Below, piece after piece: positions 1 to 9,322 of a DNA stretch of 64,000 bases (its first letter is position 1; every line of letters starts with the position of its first letter). The translations under genes were made by a program, and so were the position numbers. The notes under the pieces were generated by a model. It did not search any database. It had not been told where the DNA came from and saw nothing but the letters and a program-made list of their open reading frames with translations. Origin of the DNA: Sediminibacterium magnilacihabitans (GTDB lineage Bacteria > Bacteroidota > Bacteroidia > Chitinophagales > Chitinophagaceae); the NCBI GenBank assembly GCA_002973575.1, contig PVEQ01000003.1, forward strand, positions 236,595-300,594, in the 5' to 3' direction.

Positions 1-1060
1 CATTGATAGCGGCATGATCCAGCTTCAACCATAAAAGCTGTTCTTTGAGTGGTTCGAGTAACGTTATCAGGGAATCTGCATTGGCATTTACAAAATTGGC
101 AGAAAGATAATTGCTGTTCTGTGCAACAGGCCCCACTATTACTCCGGCTTTTTTCAGCCTGCTGACAATGGTTTCATCAGCTTTCGCCACCTGCTGATCA
201 GGCATTGCATTTTCTTCTTTTTTAACATTGCCCGATTGCAAAGCAATCAGTACCGGTTTGATCTTTTCTGTTTGCGGCAGGTCTTTTATTTTCTTATTAA
301 AATCTGCGCCAGTATTGATCCACCAATGCAGTAAGGCGATTTCTTCTGCGGTGAGTTGAGGTTTCTCTTTGGGCGGCATGTGTTTTTCATTGGAAACCGG
401 CAGCAATATTCTCCTGATCATTTCGCTTTCATCTGCTTTACCAGCGATGAGTGCAACGCCATCCTTACCTCCTTTGAGTATAAAGTTTTGCTGATCGAGT
501 CGCAGTTTTCCTTTTTGTTTTTCAGGCCCATGACAACTGTAACACCTTGCCTGTAACAAAGGTTGTACCACACCAGGATACAACGCTGCTTCCTGGATAT
601 TGGGAATGGGTTTCAATGCAGGGCCTTCCTGGTTATTATGCAGGGCGGATGTAAGATAATCCGACCCATGCGTCAATGAACCACCCAGGTGCCCGGTAAT
701 GGTAATCAATACAATGATGCCCAGGGAAAACCAGCGGGCCATTTTTTCATTGAACGAAAACTTATACAACAAATAGAAGATCAAAGAAGCTGTTACTGAA
801 AGAATACCCAGCCATTGATGCTGCTCTACCAAATCGGCATCGTAATCTGCGCTGAGTGAAAGCATATACCCTGTTAAACAGGAAAATATTCCGCTCAGCA
901 CACCCCAGAACAGCATCACGGGGATCGCCGGCCGAAGCAATGCAAATCTTTCTTTTATAGAAAGCCACTGAAAAAAACAGGCAAGCAATAAGATACCGAT
1001 AGGCAAGTGCACCAGTATCGGGTGAAAACGTCCCATCAAACCTGAAACAGATAAAAACAT
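1..1060 (-). CDS. Membrane protein with planctomycete-type cytochrome c domain, 3' end beyond window
   Basis: The reading frame is open at the left edge, so only the first ~353 residues are visible. From the ATG at 1060 there is a hydrophobic N-terminal part of about four membrane segments (starting MFLSVSGLMGRFHPILVHLP, a DUF2231-like opening), then a c-type cytochrome region with the heme motif CYSCH near 530-545, and the start of a leucine-rich C-terminal part. This is the architecture of PSCyt1-type proteins. It starts 29 bp after the stop of the sugar-isomerase-like gene and is the last visible gene of a four-gene minus-strand operon. Heme attachment implies export of the cytochrome domain to the periplasm. 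Inferred role: electron transfer partner of the DUF1553/DUF1501 proteins. Family assignment is from motif recognition only. Confidence 0.75.
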   Translation of the reverse strand, partial: MFLSVSGLMGRFHPILVHLPIGILLLACFFQWLSIKERFALLRPAIPVMLFWGVLSGIFSCLTGYMLSLSADYDADLVEQHQWLGILSVTASLIFYLLYKFSFNEKMARWFSLGIIVLITITGHLGGSLTHGSDYLTSALHNNQEGPALKPIPNIQEAALYPGVVQPLLQARCYSCHGPEKQKGKLRLDQQNFILKGGKDGVALIAGKADESEMIRRILLPVSNEKHMPPKEKPQLTAEEIALLHWWINTGADFNKKIKDLPQTEKIKPVLIALQSGNVKKEENAMPDQQVAKADETIVSRLKKAGVIVGPVAQNSNYLSANFVNANADSLITLLEPLKEQLLWLKLDHAAIN

Positions 1061-1089
1061 GATCGATACAATTTTTAAAACGAAGGGCT

Positions 1090-2019
1090 TTACGCGCCGT
1101 ATCGCTGTCTCAGCAATTTCATCATATACACATTGATGGCCCATTGATCAGCCAATGGCTGTCTCGTATAAGGCAGTGTAGGCATGTATGTAGGAGGCCC
1201 AAATTCGGTGAGGATCGTCATTCGCTCGCCATTTCTTTTTTTACGTTCCGCTACCTTGTCCCACCATGCGAAATGTTGCTTAACAGCCGCTTCCCATTCC
1301 GGTGCGCGCGGATCATTCACTTGTGGCCCTTCTTCGTGGCCGATGCGCGCATGGATATGTTCTACCCTTTCCAACGCCATATCAACTGTTTCTTTTTGAT
1401 CACCCAGCATACTTTCGTGCACATTGCACCAATGCGATACATCGAAAGTAAGTTTCAGGTCGGGTTTCTTTTCTATGAACTGCCTGGTAATATGCGCAGC
1501 GAATAGCATGCGCGAACGGTGCGTTTCGTGACAGAATCGAATGCCTGTGTCTTTGGAAAGTTGCGTGGTATGATCGATGAAAGCTACCGATTGATCAAAA
1601 CTAAAATAATCACGCCCGGAATGGCAATTGATATAAACCGGTTTTTGAAACCGATTGTTGGCGGCATCGGAAGTTACTTTCTTAAAGCTGTCGAGATGCT
1701 CCCTAAAATCGTTTTGCCAGCCCCGGCACAGAAATCCCACTTCGAGCCCATACTTTTTCAAAGCAGCAAACAATGCTTCCTGGTCTTTAGCTTCAGTTGG
1801 CCACACTGGCTCTATGCCATCATACCCTTCTTTTTTGGCAGCAGCGCAAAATTCATCGATCGTGCCATTGAATCCCCAGTTGGTAGCCATCAGTAACAAA
1901 CTGAATTTTTCGTTTTGTTTAAAGGAAGGCTTATCCGTTGCTGCAAACTCGTCTAATGAATACAGCATGCCGGCTGCTGTGGCGCTGAGTTTGATAAAAT
2001 TCCTTCGGCTTTGTTTCAT
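1090..2019 (-). CDS. Sugar phosphate isomerase/epimerase-like protein (xylose isomerase-like TIM barrel), Tat signal
   Basis: A 309-residue protein. It opens with a twin-arginine signal (SRRNFIKLSATAAG, residues 4-17), so folded export to the periplasm is likely. The body has the hallmarks of the AP endonuclease 2 / xylose-isomerase-like barrel: EGYDGIEPVWP near residue 65, the metal-site motif FDVSHWCNVHES around 190-203, HIHARIGHEEGPQ around 220-232 and a late TEFGPP. Substrate unknown; relatives act on sugars or inositols. It follows the DUF1501 gene after 20 bp and precedes the cytochrome gene, so it is co-transcribed with a likely oxidative carbohydrate-degradation cluster. That role is inferred. 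Confidence 0.85.
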   Translation of the reverse strand: MKQSRRNFIKLSATAAGMLYSLDEFAATDKPSFKQNEKFSLLLMATNWGFNGTIDEFCAAAKKEGYDGIEPVWPTEAKDQEALFAALKKYGLEVGFLCRGWQNDFREHLDSFKKVTSDAANNRFQKPVYINCHSGRDYFSFDQSVAFIDHTTQLSKDTGIRFCHETHRSRMLFAAHITRQFIEKKPDLKLTFDVSHWCNVHESMLGDQKETVDMALERVEHIHARIGHEEGPQVNDPRAPEWEAAVKQHFAWWDKVAERKKRNGERMTILTEFGPPTYMPTLPYTRQPLADQWAINVYMMKLLRQRYGA

Positions 2020-2039
2020 TGTATCTGTTTATAGTTTTT

Positions 2040-3554
2040 TTAAGCGATGATATCCCGGATCACTTTCCCTCCTACATCAGTAAGTCGGAAAGGTCTTCCC
2101 TGGAAATAATAAGTGAACTGTTCATGATTAAAGCCCAACTGGTTCAATATAGTTGCCTGTATATCGAAGGCGTCTGTTTTACCGCTCACGGCACTGTAAC
2201 CGATCTCATCTGTTTCGCCATAAGTATATCCTGGTTTGATACCGCCACCCGCCATCCATATTGTAAATGCTTCTGTATGATGGTCTCTTCCTTTAAATGG
2301 CGCATTGATGCCATTCCTGTTTTCCATCATAGGCGTACGACCGAATTCGCCGCCCCATACCACCAGTGTTTCTTCGAGCAAACCTCTTTGTTTTAAATCG
2401 AGCAACAAAGCTGTAATGGCTTTGTCGATCGTCCGGCATTTATTGATGAGGCCTATATTGACTGCATTATTGGGACTGTCTCCGTGTGCATCCCAACCCC
2501 AATCGAATAATTGCACATAACGCACGCCTTTTTCAACCAGCTTCCTTGCCAGTAATACATTATTTGCGAAGCAACTTTTACCGGGTTGGGTACCGTACAT
2601 CTCATGAATATATGATGGTTCATCGTTGATGTTCATTACCTCGGGAGCTGTTATCTGCATACGATAAGCCATCTCATATTGTGAGATACGTGAAAGAATT
2701 TCAGGATCATTGTATTCAGCGTACTCCTGCCGGTTGGCTTCATTGATCGTTTCAATCGATGCTTTTCGCAAATCGCGGCTCATGCCATTCGGGTCCTTGA
2801 TGAATAAAACCGGGTCTCCTTCGCTGCGACATTGCACACCCTGGTAAACAGATGGCAGAAAACCACTCCCCCATACCGATTTACCTGCATCGGGAAAGCT
2901 GCCGCCACTTGTTAGCACTACGAAACCGGGCAGGTTCTGGTTCTCTGTACCCAGGCCATAAGTGACCCAACTGCCCATACTGGGCCTTCCCAAACGCGGA
3001 CTGCCTGTATGCATCAACAGTTGCGCAGGTGCGTGATTGAACTGATCGGTAGTAACTGCTTTTAAAAAGCTCACTTCATCCACTACTGTTGAAAAATGTG
3101 GCAGGTTCTCGCTCACCCATGTCCTGCTTTCACCGTGTTGCGCGAAACGAGCTTGCGGACCCAGCATTTTCGGCACACCACTTATGAAAGCGAACTTTTT
3201 TCCGGCAAGCAAGGAAGGCGGACAATCCTGTCCATCCATCTTCATCAATTCAGGTTTATAATCGAACAATTCCAATTGAGAGGGGGCGCCCGCCATGTGC
3301 AGGTAAATGACACTTTTGGCTTTGCCTGCAAATTGTGGGGGTTTGGGAAGCAATGGATGTGCGGGATCGAATGCAACAGGTGCAATAGCATTGCTGTTAC
3401 CGCCGCATCCACCCAACAACGACCCCATGGCCAATGCGCCCAGCCCCATAGCACTTTCTTTCAGGAAGTGCCTGCGGGTGTGTAAGCGCAAATACGCTTC
3501 CTGCGCTTCTTTCACTAACCGTTGTACCTGTAATTCTTTTTGTGTCATGAACAA
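2040..3554 (-). CDS. DUF1501 domain-containing protein, Tat-exported
   Basis: A 504-residue protein of the DUF1501 family, which has a sulfatase/alkaline-phosphatase-like fold. The N-terminus carries a twin-arginine motif (TRRHFLKE, Arg27-Arg28) followed by a hydrophobic stretch and a lipobox-like LLGGC ending at Cys50, so it may be a Tat-exported lipoprotein. Family motifs visible are YLHMAGAPSQLELFDYKP, NHAPAQLLMHTGSPRLGRPS, QLFDWGWDAHGD and VVWGGEFGRTPM. The start at 3554 is followed two codons later by a second ATG (3548), so the start is uncertain by 6 bp. It lies 13 bp after the DUF1553 gene and is almost always paired with it. The biochemical role of the pair is unproven. Confidence 0.9.
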   Translation of the reverse strand: MFMTQKELQVQRLVKEAQEAYLRLHTRRHFLKESAMGLGALAMGSLLGGCGGNSNAIAPVAFDPAHPLLPKPPQFAGKAKSVIYLHMAGAPSQLELFDYKPELMKMDGQDCPPSLLAGKKFAFISGVPKMLGPQARFAQHGESRTWVSENLPHFSTVVDEVSFLKAVTTDQFNHAPAQLLMHTGSPRLGRPSMGSWVTYGLGTENQNLPGFVVLTSGGSFPDAGKSVWGSGFLPSVYQGVQCRSEGDPVLFIKDPNGMSRDLRKASIETINEANRQEYAEYNDPEILSRISQYEMAYRMQITAPEVMNINDEPSYIHEMYGTQPGKSCFANNVLLARKLVEKGVRYVQLFDWGWDAHGDSPNNAVNIGLINKCRTIDKAITALLLDLKQRGLLEETLVVWGGEFGRTPMMENRNGINAPFKGRDHHTEAFTIWMAGGGIKPGYTYGETDEIGYSAVSGKTDAFDIQATILNQLGFNHEQFTYYFQGRPFRLTDVGGKVIRDIIA

Positions 3555-3567
3555 CTGTTTTGCTCGT

Positions 3568-6309
3568 TTACCATTTCGTCACTATTTCATCGAGATTCAG
3601 CATAGCATTCGCTACTACAACCAGTGCTGCTGTTTCAGGGTTGTTGTGTTGATCATTCATGCCGATCATCTCGCAGGTCTTGTCCCGATCATTTTTAAAA
3701 TCTCTCAAGGCTCTGTCGTACAAGCCTTTGAACAGGCTCAGCTTCGCCTGGCTGATGGGTTTATACAACATGAGTTCATATCCTTTCATGATCTGCTGCT
3801 CTGTTTTTTTACCCGCTTCCTCTTGCATACGGTATGCAAAATGTCTTGCCATATCCAGGTAAGCAGAATCGTTCATTGTTACCAATGCCTGCAACGGCGT
3901 GTTGGTGCGGATTCTGCGGGCTGTACACAATACACGCGGCACACCATCAAATGTAATCATGGAGGGATACGGCGCGGTGCGTTTCCAATAAGTATACACT
4001 GCCCTGCGGTACTGGTCCTCGTCTTTGCTGTTGATCCATTTTGCGCCATTGTAGGGTGAAAGCCATATCCCTTCTGGCTGCCAGGGCATCACACCCGGAC
4101 CATACATTTTATCACTCATCATACCACTGATGCACAAATGCTGGTCACGCAGTTGTTCCGCGCTTAATCGTACCCTTGGTCCGCGTGCATAATATTTATT
4201 GAACGGATCTTTTTCTTTTACTTCATTACTCAGTTTCGAATCTTGCCGATAAGTAGCACTCATCACCAGTTCTTTCAGTAAGGTCTTGAGGCTCCAGTGG
4301 TAATCATTCATCAGCTTCCAGGAGAGAAAATCCAGCAGCTCTTTATGAGTAGGTGGTATTCCCTGGGTACCCAGGTCTTCGAGCGTTTCTGCAATACCGG
4401 TACCGAAAAGCTGTTCCCATAAACGGTTTACGATCGTTCTGGAAACCAACGGGTTTCTTTTATCGGTCAGCCACATGGCCAAACCCATGCGGTTCTTGGG
4501 AGCTCCGGCAGGCATGGCATATGCAAATATCTTTGGCACGGCCGGTTCCACTTCTTTTCCTTTACTGGTCCAGGCGCCCCGTATGAACACATTCGTTTTC
4601 CGCCACATCCAGGATGGATTCTCTACCATTACAGGTGTTGTGGTTACTTTGGCATCAAGGAGTTCATGAAAGGATTGTTCGATTTTTACAAAACCTGGCA
4701 CCGATTTACCAGGCAATTGTTCAATGAAGCCAAAACAGTCAAAGGATACGGCAAATGATTTATTATCTGCAGGCAATGTGGGATTTTCGTAAGTAAGATA
4801 CACATCGTGCACACCTGTTTGCGAAGAGAGGTGAATGTATTCATACCGCCATTGTGGTATAGCTTTTAATACTACTGAAGCCAGTAAAGGTCCGTCCGGC
4901 GCATCTACATGCAACTTCAATGTACCTGATCGGTTATTAGTGTAGAGCTTACAAACCAACAGGTTCTTTTGTTGTAAGTCGATTTTTTTAAGCCTGGCTA
5001 CTGCATGATTGCGAATGATCAATTGAATATTGTGGTTTGCAATCACAGCGTTTTTCAAGCTATCGGCTGTTGTAGAATTTACCGATGGCTGTAAGGTGCG
5101 CAGGAATTTTTTGAGATTACTAGCTTCTGTTTCCGATGCATATTTCTTTGTCCAGTCAGTAATTGCCTTTAATTTTTGTTGCATCGTATCGTTGTACTCA
5201 CGTAGTAAGGGATGTTCTCCGGGCACGTCTTCATCACGGGTATTGTTGAAATAAGCCAGGAATTGATAATATTCTTCATGATGAAAAGGATCATAAGGGT
5301 GACTGTGGCATTGTACACAGGAAAAAGTGGTGCTCATCAACGATTCCCAGGTAGTGTTCACCCGGTCTATCACTGCGGCTGTTCTGAACTCTTCATTATC
5401 GGTTCCGCCTTCATCGTTGTTCATTGAATTCCGGTGAAAAGCAGTAGCAATATATTGTGCATCGGTAGGATCTGGCAACAGATCGCCGGCAATTTGTTCC
5501 GTAATAAAAAGGTTGTATGGTTTGTCTTCATTGAAAGCATGGATAAGCCAGTCCCTGTACTTCCAGATAGAACGGCCTCCATCGGCTTCGTATCCTTTGG
5601 TATCGGCATACCTCGCCAGGTCCAGCCAAAGGGAAGCCCATCGTTCTCCAAAATGCGGTGAAGCAAGCAGGGAGTCCACCAACACTTCGTATGCTTTATC
5701 ATTATTGCTTTTCAGGTATTGTTCTGCAACCGTCTGCGTTGGATACCTGCCAATCAGATCAAGACTTACCCTTCTTAACAAGGTAGCTTTATCTGCCTGG
5801 GCAGCAGGTTGTAATTTTTCCTCCTTCAGTTTGGCATAAATGAATTTATCTACATCATTGTGTATCCAGTTATTGGCGATATCAGGGGCATCCGTTTTTT
5901 GTACGGGAAGGTAGGCCCAATGATCACCCCATTTAGCCCCTTGCCTGATCCATTCTTTCAGGATATGTATCTCATTTTTACTAAGGGCTTCATGTTTATA
6001 GGGCATTCTTTCTTCCGGGTCTTTGGAAGTCAGCCGGCGGATCATTTCACTTCCGTTGGGATCACCGGGAATAATAACAGGGTTGCCAGACTCTGTTTTA
6101 GCCAATGCCTCTTCGCGGAACAATACGCTGAATCCGCCCTTGGCTTTGACACCACCGTGACAGGAAATACATTTTTTATTGAGGATGGGTTTTACTTCTG
6201 TATTAAAATCTATCCTTTTAGTGGGCGACAGCAAAAAGATACAACCCGTTGCTGCAATAACGGCAATTCCGGTAATAACATATTTTTTCTTTGTAAAAAG
6301 AAATTTCAT
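3568..6309 (-). CDS. PSD1-type protein: planctomycete cytochrome c + DUF1549 + DUF1553
   Basis: A 913-residue protein, the first gene of the minus-strand operon. There is an N-terminal signal/anchor (residues ~9-28), then a cytochrome c-like domain with heme motif CISCHGG (Cys47, Cys50, His51). DUF1549 follows with HWAYLPVQ, DKFIYAKL, RVSLDLIG and RWASLWLDLARYADTKGYE. DUF1553 occupies the C-terminal third (NPLVSRTIVNRLWEQLFGTG, LLDFLSWKLM, LSAEQLRDQHL, TNTPLQALVTMND). This is the standard order of such planctomycete-type proteins and the length is normal. A cysteine pair in FSCVQCHSHPYDPF may be a second heme site. It probably works in the periplasm with the DUF1501 protein encoded directly downstream. 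Confidence 0.9.
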   Translation of the reverse strand: MKFLFTKKKYVITGIAVIAATGCIFLLSPTKRIDFNTEVKPILNKKCISCHGGVKAKGGFSVLFREEALAKTESGNPVIIPGDPNGSEMIRRLTSKDPEERMPYKHEALSKNEIHILKEWIRQGAKWGDHWAYLPVQKTDAPDIANNWIHNDVDKFIYAKLKEEKLQPAAQADKATLLRRVSLDLIGRYPTQTVAEQYLKSNNDKAYEVLVDSLLASPHFGERWASLWLDLARYADTKGYEADGGRSIWKYRDWLIHAFNEDKPYNLFITEQIAGDLLPDPTDAQYIATAFHRNSMNNDEGGTDNEEFRTAAVIDRVNTTWESLMSTTFSCVQCHSHPYDPFHHEEYYQFLAYFNNTRDEDVPGEHPLLREYNDTMQQKLKAITDWTKKYASETEASNLKKFLRTLQPSVNSTTADSLKNAVIANHNIQLIIRNHAVARLKKIDLQQKNLLVCKLYTNNRSGTLKLHVDAPDGPLLASVVLKAIPQWRYEYIHLSSQTGVHDVYLTYENPTLPADNKSFAVSFDCFGFIEQLPGKSVPGFVKIEQSFHELLDAKVTTTPVMVENPSWMWRKTNVFIRGAWTSKGKEVEPAVPKIFAYAMPAGAPKNRMGLAMWLTDKRNPLVSRTIVNRLWEQLFGTGIAETLEDLGTQGIPPTHKELLDFLSWKLMNDYHWSLKTLLKELVMSATYRQDSKLSNEVKEKDPFNKYYARGPRVRLSAEQLRDQHLCISGMMSDKMYGPGVMPWQPEGIWLSPYNGAKWINSKDEDQYRRAVYTYWKRTAPYPSMITFDGVPRVLCTARRIRTNTPLQALVTMNDSAYLDMARHFAYRMQEEAGKKTEQQIMKGYELMLYKPISQAKLSLFKGLYDRALRDFKNDRDKTCEMIGMNDQHNNPETAALVVVANAMLNLDEIVTKW

Positions 6310-6636
6310 CTGGCAGTCTTTATCGTAGAATCAGTGCTAAAAAATACGCTTTTTTTACCAATCATTTGCTTGCAGGGCGCAGACAATCGATTGCCTATAA
6401 ATATTTTATATATATCCAGCTTTTATGAGTCAGCACAAACTCAGGGCGAACCCATTACACCTTTATTAATACGCATTCAAGATTTGCCAAAAGAAGTAAA
6501 AGGCTACAAAAGGAGTTAAGTTAAAATTTAAATGCCGGGCAGTTATTCACCACCCGGCATTTAAATGTATTGATTTGCCAGCCATTGAAAAATGATCATC
6601 TCATCGACATATCCTCCCTATTCACATCATTACACA
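6310..6636. other. Intergenic region upstream of the cytochrome operon
   Basis: This 327-bp gap holds the leader of the minus-strand DUF1553 operon at its left end and the terminator of the fasciclin gene at 6526-6566. I could not find a clean TAnnTTTG promoter box for the operon. A short plus-strand open stretch (about 6420-6519) has no start or relative I recognise, and I treat it as noncoding. Confidence 0.6.
6526..6566 (-). terminator. Perfect 14-bp hairpin downstream of the fasciclin gene
   Basis: Bases 6526-6539 and 6553-6566 are exact reverse complements with a 13-nt loop. The stem core is ATGCCGGG. The AT-rich ends of the stem give T-runs on both strands, so it can stop transcription in either direction. 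It lies 70 bp past the fasciclin stop codon. Confidence 0.8.
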
Positions 6637-7203
6637 CTATGGCATCAAAACAGTGTTAATCACATGAATGACGCCATTTGACTGATACACATCTGCAATT
6701 GTTACTTCTGCTTTATTACCTTTGGAATCAATTACCCATAGTTTTTTCCCTTTTTCTGCAAAAGTCAATTGCTCTCCCTGAAGCGTGGTAAACATCACCT
6801 TTCCGTGTCCTTCTTTGATCTTCTTACGCAACTCTTTCGAGTCCATCTTACCGGGAATCACATGATAGGTTAAGATAGCAGTGAGCGTGGATTTGTTTTC
6901 CGGCTTTACAAGATTGTCAACTGTTCCTGAAGGCAGCTTTTGAAAGGCTTCATCCGTAGGTGCAAAAACAGTAAAAGGGCCCGCACCAGAAAGCGCTTCT
7001 AAGAGACCAGCAGCTTTTACTGCCGCCACCAACGTGGTGTGATCTTTGGAATTGACGGCATTTTCAATAATATTTTTGGTAGGATACATTGGCGCACCAC
7101 CTACCATAACTGCTTTGCTATCCTGTGCAAAAGCATTGCTCAATGAGAAAGTCATCATAGTTACTACAATCAGCAACAGGGACTTGTGTTTCAATAATTT
7201 CAT
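6637..7203 (-). CDS. Fasciclin (FAS1) domain exported protein
   Basis: 188 residues from the ATG at 7203. An upstream in-frame ATG at 7230 would add nine residues, but the 7203 start gives a clean signal peptide (MKLLKHKSLLLIVVTMMTFS then AFA|Q). One FAS1 domain covers residues ~50-185, with motifs TLVAAVKAAGLLEALSG, GPFTVFAPTDEAFQKLP, LTYHVIPGKM and NGVIHVINTVLMP. FAS1 proteins are extracytoplasmic and mediate adhesion or bind partners; no enzymatic role is implied. It lies downstream of the ECF sigma/anti-sigma pair, separated from it by a terminator, so it may have its own promoter or be a target of that sigma factor. That regulatory link is inference from position. Confidence 0.92.
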   Translation of the reverse strand: MKLLKHKSLLLIVVTMMTFSLSNAFAQDSKAVMVGGAPMYPTKNIIENAVNSKDHTTLVAAVKAAGLLEALSGAGPFTVFAPTDEAFQKLPSGTVDNLVKPENKSTLTAILTYHVIPGKMDSKELRKKIKEGHGKVMFTTLQGEQLTFAEKGKKLWVIDSKGNKAEVTIADVYQSNGVIHVINTVLMP

Positions 7204-7274
7204 AAATGATTTTAATTTGATTATATTCATTTACGCAGATAATATCTTGATGGTTTTATCCCCGATAATAAAAA

Positions 7275-7301
7275 AAGCAATATTCGTAATGAATATTGCT
7301 T
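7275..7301 (-). terminator. Rho-independent terminator after the anti-sigma gene
   Basis: An 11-bp perfect stem (7275-7285 with 7291-7301) and a 5-nt loop, followed on the minus strand by TTTTTT just left of 7275. It sits between the anti-sigma stop (7323) and the fasciclin start (7203), so it separates the two transcripts or acts as an attenuator. Confidence 0.8.
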
Positions 7302-7322
7302 TCTAAAAAAAATCAGGACACA

Positions 7323-8102
7323 TCAAACTTTCCCGGCTACATACATCTCGGTAAGGGTAGGTTGATCGCTACCACCCTGCTTTTCAAGGGTAATTGCAAA
7401 CATTTGTGCGCGATCAATCACTTTCATTTTTTGTATCAATGCATGGCTGTTTAAAGCATATACGCCTGCATTTATGGGCTTACCATCAACAATGGCCCAG
7501 AGTTGATATTGTTTGCCGATTGGCGGGGTGGGAAGGTCTTTGAGAGAAAGATAGACTTCTTTGTTTTGCGTGTTCCAGAACAACATAACGGTATTAGCGC
7601 TATGTGCACCAACCCCAGCCAATGGAATCGATTTCACCGCAGGACTTAACAGCAGATTCATTTTTTCCTGTTCTGCTTTCAGACCGGCCAATTCCTGTTT
7701 AGATGCACGATCTTTCATCAACAATAACAAGTTGAATACCATACTTGTAATTAATAATACAACAGCTACGGCCCTGTATAAATGATACATTGAAACAACC
7801 CTGCCAGGCTTATTAGTATCTGAGATAGGGTAAGCGTCCGTGTGTTTATTCTGATTACTTATTGTTGCAGGTAGTTCTTTCTGTTGCAAAGCCGACCATA
7901 TCTGCTCTTTCATATCATCAGGTGGCGCCTGACTGTACAATGTAGCATATTGCTCCAGTTGTTCTCGGCATTCCGAAATAGCAGTAGCTACTTCAGGATG
8001 TTTAGATGCCATCAACTCTAATTCATGCATTTCTTCAGGTGAAGCCACACCTAAAACATATGCTTCTATTAGCCCGGATGATATGTAGTCCTCGATATTC
8101 AA
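7323..8102 (-). CDS. Anti-sigma factor, RskA family
   Basis: A 259-residue single-pass membrane protein. The cytoplasmic N-terminal anti-sigma part (residues 1-75) has the typical SSGLIEAYVLGVASPEE opening. One transmembrane helix spans about 109-129 (YRAVAVVLLITSMVFNLLLL). A periplasmic RskA C-terminal domain follows (residues ~150-255), with GKQYQLWAIVDGKPINAG and FAITLEKQGGSDQPT near the end. It starts 4 bp after the stop of the ECF sigma gene, so the two are translationally coupled, and it is expected to sequester that sigma factor at the membrane. The inducing signal is unknown. Confidence 0.9.
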   Translation of the reverse strand: MNIEDYISSGLIEAYVLGVASPEEMHELELMASKHPEVATAISECREQLEQYATLYSQAPPDDMKEQIWSALQQKELPATISNQNKHTDAYPISDTNKPGRVVSMYHLYRAVAVVLLITSMVFNLLLLMKDRASKQELAGLKAEQEKMNLLLSPAVKSIPLAGVGAHSANTVMLFWNTQNKEVYLSLKDLPTPPIGKQYQLWAIVDGKPINAGVYALNSHALIQKMKVIDRAQMFAITLEKQGGSDQPTLTEMYVAGKV

Positions 8103-8106
8103 TTCA

Positions 8107-8670
8107 TTATGATTTCATTATATCCTTTAATTGTAGCAAAGCTTTCCTACATCTTGTCTTTACAGTTCCAAGAGGAATGTCAAGTTCTTTCGCGATCTCT
8201 TCCTGTGTATAGCCTTTAAAATATGATAGATCAATAACCTGACGGTGCTCCTCTTTAAGAACAAGCAGTAATTGCTTTAAACCAATATGATCGGTCTTCA
8301 TGGATATCGATAACCTGCTTTCATGTGCAGACATGTTATCACTGGAATACTGGGTATTCTTTTCCTGGTTGTATCCCGACGATCGTAATGTATCAATCGC
8401 TGCATTACGGGCAATATTCAACATCCAGGTGTATAGCCTGCCTCTTCCGGCATCGTAGCTGTCAATGTTACGCCATATCTTAACGAACACTTCTTGCAAT
8501 ATATCGCTGGCCACTTCCTGCTTATCCAGTATTTTAATAATAACACCATATAAAGCTCCGGCGTAATTATCATAAAGATAATTAAATGCTTGTCGATCTT
8601 TGTTCTTTAGCGATGCAACAAGTTCTGTTTCCGTATTTTGCGTGTTCGCTGTCAATAGCAGGACTTTCAA
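8107..8670 (-). CDS. ECF RNA polymerase sigma factor, SigK-like
   Basis: 187 residues with sigma-70 region 2 (FNYLYDNYAGALYGVI to RGRLYTWMLNIARN) and region 4 (QVIDLSYFKGYTQEEIAKEL, then GTVKTRCRKAL). No ATG exists near the N-terminus. The frame opens with TTG at 8670, and a second TTG at 8655 is equally possible. A TTACTTTG sequence resembling the Bacteroidota -7 box overlaps the first TTG, which favours the shorter form with little or no leader. It pairs with the RskA-type anti-sigma gene immediately downstream. Likely targets are its own operon and possibly the fasciclin gene. Confidence 0.9.
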   Translation of the reverse strand: MKVLLLTANTQNTETELVASLKNKDRQAFNYLYDNYAGALYGVIIKILDKQEVASDILQEVFVKIWRNIDSYDAGRGRLYTWMLNIARNAAIDTLRSSGYNQEKNTQYSSDNMSAHESRLSISMKTDHIGLKQLLLVLKEEHRQVIDLSYFKGYTQEEIAKELDIPLGTVKTRCRKALLQLKDIMKS

Positions 8671-8734
8671 AGTAAATATATGGCAGTTCCCGATAATTTC
8701 GGGATAAACGTTCAGTTAGAGCGAATAATGTTTA

Positions 8735-9304
8735 TTATTTCTGAACAACTGCTCCCCGCAATGATTCAACAATTTTCCCCACGCTTACCAAGGCTGGTGT
8801 ATTGGAAGGCACCCCGGCTTTATTGGCTCCCATAAAGAGATCTGTCTCAAACTGGTCCATGTCTGCATTCCCAGCCTTACCATTCATCCTGGGATTTTGA
8901 GCAGGGTCATGGGCAGCCACCATTGATTTTCCACCATAACTAAAGTTTTTTGCCCCGGTTCCCACACAAACAAAGTCTGTCAGGTTCTTACTCAATGCAG
9001 TAAATCCACTGGTATTGCCTGAAGTAACTTCTGCCAGTAGAACTTTGAAAAAGCCATTGATCTTACTATCTGCCGCAATAACAAAGATGGTACTGTCTAC
9101 AATCGTACGGATAAGCAGACGCCCCTTTTCTATCTGGGTACCTTGCTGTTTAGGATCTGCAACCAGCGTGGTTCCCCCCAGAGAATCATAAAGTGTAGGC
9201 ATGGGTGCTGCTGCCATCGCATCGTTTTTCTTGGAGCAAGCCTGAATCGCCAGAAAGGCAATGCACAGGGTAGAGAAAACTAAAAAAACTGTCATCTTTT
9301 TCAT
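8735..9304 (-). CDS. Truncated-hemoglobin-like lipoprotein
   Basis: 189 residues. The N-terminal lipoprotein signal ends in LAIQAC with the lipidated Cys at 23. The rest matches the group 1 truncated globin pattern: LYDSLGG at the start of the globin helices (residues 38-44), DFVCVGTGAKNFSYGGKSM, and the proximal heme-ligand histidine in MVAAH (His132), followed by MDQFETDLFMGANKAGVP. Globins of this class bind heme and O2 or NO and are normally cytoplasmic; a lipid-anchored form is unusual. It lies 18 bp downstream of the small membrane protein at 9323-9751, forming a two-gene unit, and next to the sigma/anti-sigma/fasciclin genes. Globin assignment is by motif. Confidence 0.75.
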   Translation of the reverse strand: MKKMTVFLVFSTLCIAFLAIQACSKKNDAMAAAPMPTLYDSLGGTTLVADPKQQGTQIEKGRLLIRTIVDSTIFVIAADSKINGFFKVLLAEVTSGNTSGFTALSKNLTDFVCVGTGAKNFSYGGKSMVAAHDPAQNPRMNGKAGNADMDQFETDLFMGANKAGVPSNTPALVSVGKIVESLRGAVVQK

Positions 9305-9322
9305 TGGTTACTTTTTTATGTT

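Noticed and set aside
5860..6519. Plus-strand open frame of 219 codons over the start of the DUF1553 gene
   Set aside because: It lies antisense to a clear gene for two thirds of its length and has no recognisable domain; the tail in the gap is not enough.
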